A stretch of 64,000 nucleotides of DNA, from NCBI RefSeq assembly GCF_900114115.1, contig NZ_FORX01000001.1, positions 248,001 to 312,000 on the forward strand, in the 5' to 3' direction. Both the position numbers and the translations under genes were made by a program. This document shows, in pieces, positions 58,600 through 64,000 of the stretch (the stretch's first letter is position 1; each line of letters opens with the position of its first letter). This DNA is from Desulfomicrobium apsheronum (lineage in GTDB: Bacteria > Desulfobacterota > Desulfovibrionia > Desulfovibrionales > Desulfomicrobiaceae). The notes beneath the pieces were generated by a model. That model had not been told where the DNA came from and searched no databases. It saw only the letters and a program-made list of their open reading frames with translations.

Positions 58600-59259
58600 T
58601 GATAAATAATATGTTAAATATTAAATAGTTAGTCGCTATTTGCATGTTTAATTTGGCAAGATTTTGCTTGTACTTCATTATAAAAGCAGTTTGTTTGTGA
58701 AATCCTTAAATTTCAAGAAGTTGCCTTGGCAAGATGTTGCCTGGGTTCTTGGTTGGTTCTTTTTGATTTGTTTCTAACTATATAAAATAATGAAATAAAA
58801 TTTTGGTGATAATTTGCTGAATGAGGTTGGATTGGTTGTGAGTTCCTGGAAATTTGAGTGAGCAAATCTATAAACGCATATTAAATGTATTTTGACTGCA
58901 ATGGAGCACTTCCGCATGTTTTGAATAAATTTGCTTGATCTAATTATTTAAAAAGCGATCATTTGTTAATAATATTTTTTTAACATGTAGAATTATAGAT
59001 TTTTAATCTAAAAAGCTAATAAATATGAATGTAAAGAGTAAAATATTTCGACTTATTTCTAATACGAGTAGTTGTTATTAACAGTTCTCGGATCGAGCAT
59101 TTTCTCTATTTTCATTATATATGTATAAAATGTATATTGAGGATACGTGTCAATATTTAAAATATATGAGATCTAGTCAGCAAGAAAGCTTAATTTTTTT
59201 TAAAATTATTATTTGTTTCCCGAATTGATTGAAATCTATGTGTCTCAGTAAGAGAACGC
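58600..59259. other. AT-rich intergenic region upstream of the tss operon
   Basis: About 660 bp, strongly AT-rich, with no supportable gene on either strand. It must hold the promoter region of the tssA operon. Several GG...GC pairs with nine-base spacing occur but none has the required ten. Confidence 0.6.
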
Positions 59260-60867
59260 ATGGCAAATTTAGGAATTATTTCAGGAAAGCAAGATTTGCT
59301 TCCTTCGCTTCCCGATCCAATATTTCAAACATGGATCGCCCCTGTTAGCGAAGATTTTCCGTGCGGCGAGGATATAAGTTTTTCTGATGGATTCGAATCT
59401 CTCAAGGCGGAAGTGGAGAAAGAAATCTCTCTGCACGGAGGACAGAGCGCTGACTGGGCTTTTGTTCTGCGCATGGCGACTCAGATTCTCGGCGAGAAAA
59501 GTAAAGATTTGTGGGTATTGTGTTATGGAGTGATGGCAGCGCACGAAACGCAGGGGTTTGTGTGTTGTGCGGCGGCGCTTTCGGCGCTTTCGGCGCTTCT
59601 TGATTCCTGTTGGGATGAACTGCATCCCAAACCTGTAAGAATTGAGAGGAGAATTGCTCCGCTAAGATGGCTCGCATCACGCTTTGAGGCAAAGCTTTCG
59701 GCCGCAGTGCATGAAAATGAAAAGGCAGCTATCATTGCACTTAAAAAGGAACTGGTCGGACTCCAGACAATTCTTGACTCAAAGCTAGGCGACAAAGCTC
59801 CTGCCTTTGCCAACCTCTTACAACTGCCTGCCGAGGAGATAAGAGATAAAGTTCCTCTTGGTTCCTCCCAGCGCCCTCCTTCCGGAAATATCCCCCAGAC
59901 ATCTTGCTCTTCCGTTTTTCCTCGCGCATGCGCGGACGATCTCCTCGCGGCCATCGATGGTGACGGGCGGGTTCCAGCCGCAGTGCTGCCTCGTCTACTG
60001 CGAAGCACTCAAGACCAGTGTCGGCAGTTGGCGGCGCACTTCGCTTCCTGCGACCCCTTGGATTGGCGAGTGATCCTTCTTCACCGTGCGGCTTTGTGGT
60101 GCACTGTGACTCAGCTTCCCCAAGCGGATGCGGCCGGAGTGACGATGTTGCGCTCAATCCCTTCCGACAGAGCGCAATGGTACTCGGCGGCGGTTGAAAA
60201 CAAGCGCTACATGGAGGTTCTGCCACAGCTGGAACGCTCCGTCGCCCAAACACCATTCTGGCTCGACGGGCATCATCTGGTTGCCCGCTGTCTTGAAGGG
60301 CTGAGCGAAGTTTGTTCCCTGGCTGTCCTGCGCGCCATCATCGCCCAGTTTCTGCAAAGTTTTCCTGAATTGCTTCGCTACAAATTTCAGGACGGGACTC
60401 CTTTCGCATCCCCACGAACATCCCAGTGGCTTGAGTCGCTCGAATCCCCGCTTTCCACCCACGCCTCACTCCGTAACCCGTCAAGCGGTGCAGGTGTCGT
60501 GCGTGAACAGGAGCTTTTGGATGAAGGTCTGGCCATTTGGGCAGAGAGAGGCTTTCAGGCTGGTCTGTCGCATTTAGCGCGTATTCCGGCGGGACGCAGT
60601 CGCGCCGCCGTGCGGCAAGGGGTGCTGCTTGCACGGTATTGCATTGCTGCCGGGAATAAAAAGGCGGGTGTTCGCTTATTGCAAACGCTCTATGCACAAT
60701 TGGAAAAATGGGAGTTGTTGGACTGGGAGCCTGAACTCAGTGCCGACATAATTTCACTTTTGATCTCTTTGCAGCCCAAGGAGAGGGGGCCAGGGGCGGA
60801 GATTATGCTGAGCCGATTGCATTGGCTGCATCTCGGAACGGCAGTGGGCAGTTTCAAAGAATCGTAA
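59260..60867 (+). CDS. tssA: TssA, type VI secretion baseplate/cap protein (ImpA N-terminal and VasJ-like C-terminal)
   Basis: 535 residues. TssA proteins recruit baseplate parts and guide sheath-tube polymerisation. Seen: N-terminal ImpA domain (WIAPVSEDFPCGEDISFSDGFESL; the CG-D-S element is typical), SKDLWVLCYGVMAAHETQGF, and a helical C-terminal half (RAQWYSAAVENKRYMEVLPQLE, FWLDGHHLVARCLE) like the VasJ/TssA2 type. First gene of the plus-strand tss operon; tssB follows after 24 bp. Confidence 0.88.
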   Translation: MANLGIISGKQDLLPSLPDPIFQTWIAPVSEDFPCGEDISFSDGFESLKAEVEKEISLHGGQSADWAFVLRMATQILGEKSKDLWVLCYGVMAAHETQGFVCCAAALSALSALLDSCWDELHPKPVRIERRIAPLRWLASRFEAKLSAAVHENEKAAIIALKKELVGLQTILDSKLGDKAPAFANLLQLPAEEIRDKVPLGSSQRPPSGNIPQTSCSSVFPRACADDLLAAIDGDGRVPAAVLPRLLRSTQDQCRQLAAHFASCDPLDWRVILLHRAALWCTVTQLPQADAAGVTMLRSIPSDRAQWYSAAVENKRYMEVLPQLERSVAQTPFWLDGHHLVARCLEGLSEVCSLAVLRAIIAQFLQSFPELLRYKFQDGTPFASPRTSQWLESLESPLSTHASLRNPSSGAGVVREQELLDEGLAIWAERGFQAGLSHLARIPAGRSRAAVRQGVLLARYCIAAGNKKAGVRLLQTLYAQLEKWELLDWEPELSADIISLLISLQPKERGPGAEIMLSRLHWLHLGTAVGSFKES

Positions 60868-60891
60868 ATTCAATCTGCAACGGAGACAAGA

Positions 60892-61470
60892 ATGGCCAAA
60901 GATTCGTCAATAGCACCCAAGGAGCGCATCAACGTCACCTTCAAGCCCGCGACGGACGGAGCCCAAGAGGAAATCGAACTGCCCATGAAGGTCATGGTCG
61001 TGGGTGATTTCCTGCAACGGCACGATCCTCGAAATCTCAGTGATCGCAATCCCGTGTCCATCAACAAACAGAATTTTGAGGAGGTGCTCGCAAAGCAGGA
61101 ATTGTCATTGCAAATCTCTGTCCCCAACAGGTTGCGCGACAACGGTGCGGATACGGACATTCCTGTTACTCTTGAATTTAAAGCGATGAAAGATTTTGAA
61201 CCCGCTGGTATCGCGGAGCAAGTTCCTGAAATGCGTAAGCTTTTGCAGTTGCGTGACGCTCTGGTTTCCCTGAAGGGCCCGATGGGCAACATCCCGGCAT
61301 TTCGAAAGGCCATCGAGGAAGTGCTAGCTGATGGCCGCCAGCGCGAGATGATCATGAAGGAGCTGGGAATGAATGATGCCGAGGTGCGCGGCCTGCTGAA
61401 AAAGGATAATACCGGAGGCGAAGCGACCGAGTCCAAAGTCACGCCCCGTGCCCCGCAGAAGAAGAATTGA
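60892..61470 (+). CDS. tssB: TssB (VipA/ImpB), type VI contractile sheath small subunit
   Basis: 192 residues. With TssC forms the contractile sheath. Seen: SIAPKERINVTFKPATDGAQ, ELPMKVMVVGDFLQR, DRNPVSINKQNFEEVLA and a C-terminal helical tail. The length is slightly above the usual ~165-180, from a Lys/Arg-rich C-terminal tail (ESKVTPRAPQKKN). tssC starts 26 bp later. Confidence 0.95.
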   Translation: MAKDSSIAPKERINVTFKPATDGAQEEIELPMKVMVVGDFLQRHDPRNLSDRNPVSINKQNFEEVLAKQELSLQISVPNRLRDNGADTDIPVTLEFKAMKDFEPAGIAEQVPEMRKLLQLRDALVSLKGPMGNIPAFRKAIEEVLADGRQREMIMKELGMNDAEVRGLLKKDNTGGEATESKVTPRAPQKKN

Positions 61471-61496
61471 AATCCAGCCACAAAGGAGATCCGCCA

Positions 61497-62969
61497 ATGA
61501 ACCAAAAGCAAGACGCCGTGCTGGAATCACAGGGCACAGGCTCACTTCTTGAACAAATAATACAGGAAACGAACCTTGATCCAAGGGACGAAGGTTACGA
61601 GGCCGCAAGGCTCGGGATCAGCGCATTTATCGAAGAGATGCTCAAGCCTTCCTATGCGGGGGAGCAGGTCAAAAAAATCACTGTCGATCGCATGATCGCG
61701 GAGCTGGATCGTCGTCTTAGCGCTCAGACCGACGAGATTCTGCATCACCGGCAGTTTCAGGAACTGGAGTCTGCCTGGCGTGGCATCAAGCTGTTTGTGG
61801 ACCGGACCGATTTTCGGGAGAATATCAGTATTGAGATGCTGCACGCCAGCAAGGACGAACTGTTGGATGACTTTCTCGATGCGTCGGAGATTTCTCAATC
61901 GAGTCTCTACAAGCTGGTCTACACCGCCGAGTATGGCCAGTTCGGGGGCAAACCCCTGGGTGCCATCATAGGCAACTACTATCTTGAACCCACAGCCATG
62001 GACATGCGCCTGGTGCAGAGTCTGGCTAGTGTCTCGGCCATGGCACACGCGCCCTTTATCGCTTCCGCAGGGCCTTCCTTTTTCGGCCTGAGCAGTTTTG
62101 AGCGTCTGCCCGCTTTGAAGGATCTGCAGGATATCTTCAGCAGCACCCGCTATGCGAAATGGCAGGCTTTCCGCGATTCGGAAGACTCCCGATATGTTGG
62201 TTTAGCCGTGCCGCGCTTCCTCCTCCGTCAGCCTTACGACCCCGAAGAAAATCCCGTCAGGGCTTTTGTCTACAAGGAAAGCGTCGACGACAATCACGAG
62301 AATTTTTTGTGGGGCAACGCCGCTTTTGCCTTCGCTTCCCGCATTACGGACAGTTTCGCCAAATACCGCTGGGCCGCGAACATCATCGGTCCCCGTTCGG
62401 GAGGCGCTGTCGAAGACCTGCCGGTCCATCTCTACGAAAGTCTTGGCGACATCGAGATGAAGATTCCCACCGAGATTCTCATCTCCGACCGCCGCGAATA
62501 CGAACTGGCCGAGCAGGGGTTCATCGCCTTGACCATGCGCAAGGGCTCGGACAACGCGGCATTCTTTTCAGCCAATTCCTGTCAGAAGCCCAAGTTTTTC
62601 GGCACTTCCGCCGAGGGGCGCGCGGCCGAGCTGAACTACCGTCTTGGCGCCCAGCTACCCTACCTGTTCATAGTCAGCAGGCTGGCGCATTACATAAAGG
62701 TGCTGCAGCGCGAACACATCGGCTCCTGGAAGGAGCGTACGGACCTTGAGCGGGAATTGAACACCTGGATTCGTCAGTATGTTGCCGATCAGGAAAACCC
62801 CAGTTCCGACACCAGGAGCCGTCGGCCGTTGCGGGACGCTCGTGTCATTGTGGAAGACATCGAGGGCGATCCGGGCTGGTACAGAGTCTCTTTGAGCGTG
62901 CGTCCACATTTCAAGTACATGGGTGCGTATTTCACCCTGTCCCTGGTCGGCAAACTGGACAAGGAGTAG
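61497..62969 (+). CDS. tssC: TssC (VipB/ImpC), type VI contractile sheath large subunit
   Basis: 490 residues from ATG 61497 (AAAGGAG upstream; ten more in-frame codons lie before it). Seen: ISAFIEEMLKPSYAGEQVKKITVDRMIAELD-type region, FQELESAWRGIKLFVDRTDF, SASVSAMAHAPFIASAGP-like core with FFGLSSFERLP, YDPEENPVRAFVYKE and the C-terminal VIVEDIEGDPGWYRVSLSVRPHFKYMG. Complete for the family. The C-terminal handshake domain is the ClpV-accessible part of the sheath. Confidence 0.97.
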   Translation: MNQKQDAVLESQGTGSLLEQIIQETNLDPRDEGYEAARLGISAFIEEMLKPSYAGEQVKKITVDRMIAELDRRLSAQTDEILHHRQFQELESAWRGIKLFVDRTDFRENISIEMLHASKDELLDDFLDASEISQSSLYKLVYTAEYGQFGGKPLGAIIGNYYLEPTAMDMRLVQSLASVSAMAHAPFIASAGPSFFGLSSFERLPALKDLQDIFSSTRYAKWQAFRDSEDSRYVGLAVPRFLLRQPYDPEENPVRAFVYKESVDDNHENFLWGNAAFAFASRITDSFAKYRWAANIIGPRSGGAVEDLPVHLYESLGDIEMKIPTEILISDRREYELAEQGFIALTMRKGSDNAAFFSANSCQKPKFFGTSAEGRAAELNYRLGAQLPYLFIVSRLAHYIKVLQREHIGSWKERTDLERELNTWIRQYVADQENPSSDTRSRRPLRDARVIVEDIEGDPGWYRVSLSVRPHFKYMGAYFTLSLVGKLDKE

Positions 62970-62973
62970 CGTC

Positions 62974-63363
62974 ATGGCGGGGAGTCTGTTCGACCGATTG
63001 ACGCGCGGCGAAGCGGGCCTGCGTATGGATGAGGACGAGTCCATCCGCAGGCATCTGCTGCGCATGCTGACGACGCGTCAGGGCGCGGTGCAGGCGCTGC
63101 CGGACTACGGGCTCCCCGACCTCAACGATCTGCGCCTCTCCAGGGCCGAGGTGATCAGGCGGTGTTGCTTGGCCATCGAAAACTGCATCGCCGGATACGA
63201 ACCGAGGCTTCATGACGCGAAGGTCGGATACGTGCATCTTGAGGAAGATCAGTTCGTCATGGCTTTTCGCATCGAGGCCATGCGAGTGGATTCCGAAGGC
63301 AGGCAGATACCGTGGCGCTGGTCCGTGGTCATGGATGGCGACCAAGTGAAGGAGACGGCGTGA
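62974..63363 (+). CDS. tssE: TssE, gp25-like type VI baseplate component
   Basis: 129 residues from ATG 62974, which has AAGGAG upstream; the longer frame before it lies in tssC. Homologue of phage T4 gp25 lysozyme-like baseplate protein. Seen: SLFDRLTRGE, ESIRRHLLRMLTTRQGAVQALPDYGLPDLND and an IENCIAGYEPRL motif ahead of the strand-rich C-terminus. Its stop overlaps the next start (GTGA). Confidence 0.93.
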   Translation: MAGSLFDRLTRGEAGLRMDEDESIRRHLLRMLTTRQGAVQALPDYGLPDLNDLRLSRAEVIRRCCLAIENCIAGYEPRLHDAKVGYVHLEEDQFVMAFRIEAMRVDSEGRQIPWRWSVVMDGDQVKETA

Positions 63364-64000
63364 GCTCCTTCAACCGTTACTATCTGGACGAACTCGTTTC
63401 GTTGCGCGAACTTGGCCGCGAATATTCCAGGAATAATCCGTCCCTGGCTCCTTTTTTCGATACCCCCCAGCGTGATCCGGATGTGGAGCGCATCCTGGAG
63501 GGCGTGGCCTTTCTGTGCGGGCGCCTGCGGCAGAAGCTGGACGACGAGCTGCCAGAAATCACTCACGCCCTGTTCAGTCTGCTCTGGCCCAACTATCTGC
63601 GCACCATCCCGTCCTGCAGCATCGTGCGTTATGAGCCGGCGGCCAATTTGACCTGGGCCGTGACGATTCCGCGCGGGACCATGGTGGAGTCGGTGGAAGT
63701 GGAGGGCACCAAATGCCTCTTCCGTACGGTTTACGAAAACCAAGTGTTACCCGTTCAGCTTAATGAGCAGACCGTTTTCGAGCACGACGGACAGATCATT
63801 CTGGCTCTTCGTTTCGGGATCATCGGCTCTAGCCTTGAGAACATTCCGCTTTCCAGGTTGCGCCTGTTTTTCACTGGCGAGCCGGCGATCGCCCATTCCC
63901 TGTACTTCACCCTGACGCGTAGCGTCCGCGAGATACGCTTTCTGTTGCGGGGGAAGCAGGGGGCATACCGGCCAGTCCATGCTCTTTCGCCGGAAATGAT
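63360..64000 (+). CDS. tssF: TssF (VasA/ImpG), type VI baseplate protein, 3' end outside window
   Basis: Open frame from GTG 63360 (overlapping the tssE stop as GTGA) to the window end, 213 complete codons visible. Seen: FNRYYLDELVSLRELGREYSRNNP, DPDVERILEGVAFL, LDDELPEITHALFSLLWPNYLR and IPRGTMVESVEVEG, the N-terminal signature of TssF. TssF with TssG and TssE builds the baseplate wedge. The full protein normally has about 600 residues, so about two thirds lies beyond the window. Confidence 0.93.
   Translation, partial: MSSFNRYYLDELVSLRELGREYSRNNPSLAPFFDTPQRDPDVERILEGVAFLCGRLRQKLDDELPEITHALFSLLWPNYLRTIPSCSIVRYEPAANLTWAVTIPRGTMVESVEVEGTKCLFRTVYENQVLPVQLNEQTVFEHDGQIILALRFGIIGSSLENIPLSRLRLFFTGEPAIAHSLYFTLTRSVREIRFLLRGKQGAYRPVHALSPEM

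Noticed and set aside
58640-58935. Several GG...GC pairs resembling sigma-54 promoters upstream of tssA
   Set aside because: The spacing is nine bases instead of ten in each case I counted (for example TTGGCAAGATTTTGC and TTGGCAAGATGTTGC).
1-64000. CRISPR arrays, tRNA and rRNA genes
   Set aside because: No regularly spaced direct repeats and no cloverleaf or rRNA-like sequence noticed while reading; a tRNAscan or Infernal run would be needed to be certain.

Overview
The window looks like a chromosomal piece of a sulfate-reducing deltaproteobacterium of the Desulfovibrio/Desulfomicrobium type. This rests on gene content: a tungsten-type aldehyde:ferredoxin oxidoreductase next to an abundant-type iron alcohol dehydrogenase, a TrmD fused to a second SPOUT domain, a PglB-type oligosaccharyltransferase, a partial mannose-type PTS and many sigma-54 elements. 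Core genes are moderately GC-rich. Flanking regions at about 43.9-44.1 kb, 53.3-53.9 kb and 58.6-59.2 kb are clearly AT-rich. The species is an inference.

Layout. (1) 1-15.3 kb, surface glycan locus: the 3' part of a PglB/STT3 oligosaccharyltransferase, a PrlF-YhaV toxin-antitoxin pair, a WbpK/WbpL/WbpM-like set (nucleotide-sugar epimerase/reductase, polyprenyl-phosphate sugar-1-phosphate transferase, membrane 4,6-dehydratase). A converging minus-strand operon follows, with three GT4 glycosyltransferases, a polysaccharide deacetylase, an O-antigen ligase/polymerase, a YrbL-like kinase-fold protein and an MsbA/PglK-type flippase; larB sits at its head. (2) 15.5-31.1 kb, housekeeping: a sigma-54 activator with a degenerate receiver, an aminotransferase, ffh-rpsP-khpA-rimM-trmD-rplS-rnhB-yraN-rsmI, EIID-HPr-EI of the PTS, smpB, an isochorismatase-fold hydrolase and secA. 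(3) 31.2-35.4 kb: a glycine-betaine ABC importer and a PAS-LuxR regulator. (4) 35.6-43.2 kb, alcohol/aldehyde metabolism: an iron ADH-sensor kinase-sigma-54 response regulator operon divergent from a second iron ADH, a 50-residue unknown ORF and the AOR. (5) 44.1-53.9 kb: a two-partner secretion/contact-dependent inhibition locus (CdiB-, CdiA- and Imm40-like immunity proteins). (6) 54-64 kb: a type VI secretion locus with PAAR, two Hcp paralogues flanking an unrecognised exported/membrane gene pair, and tssA-B-C-E-F running off the window end.

How the genes work together. Region 1 can make, flip, polymerise and transfer a lipid-linked glycan to protein and/or lipid A. Region 4 interconverts alcohols, aldehydes and acids with electrons passed to ferredoxin. 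Sigma-54 promoters in front of both ADH genes, with a sigma-54 response regulator in the same cluster, suggest local control. Regions 5 and 6 are two contact-dependent antagonism systems side by side. Both hcp genes have strong sigma-54 promoter matches and are therefore likely co-regulated. The least explained parts are the gene pair between the hcp copies, the small ORF and hairpin leader before the AOR, and the polymorphic toxin/immunity end of CdiA.
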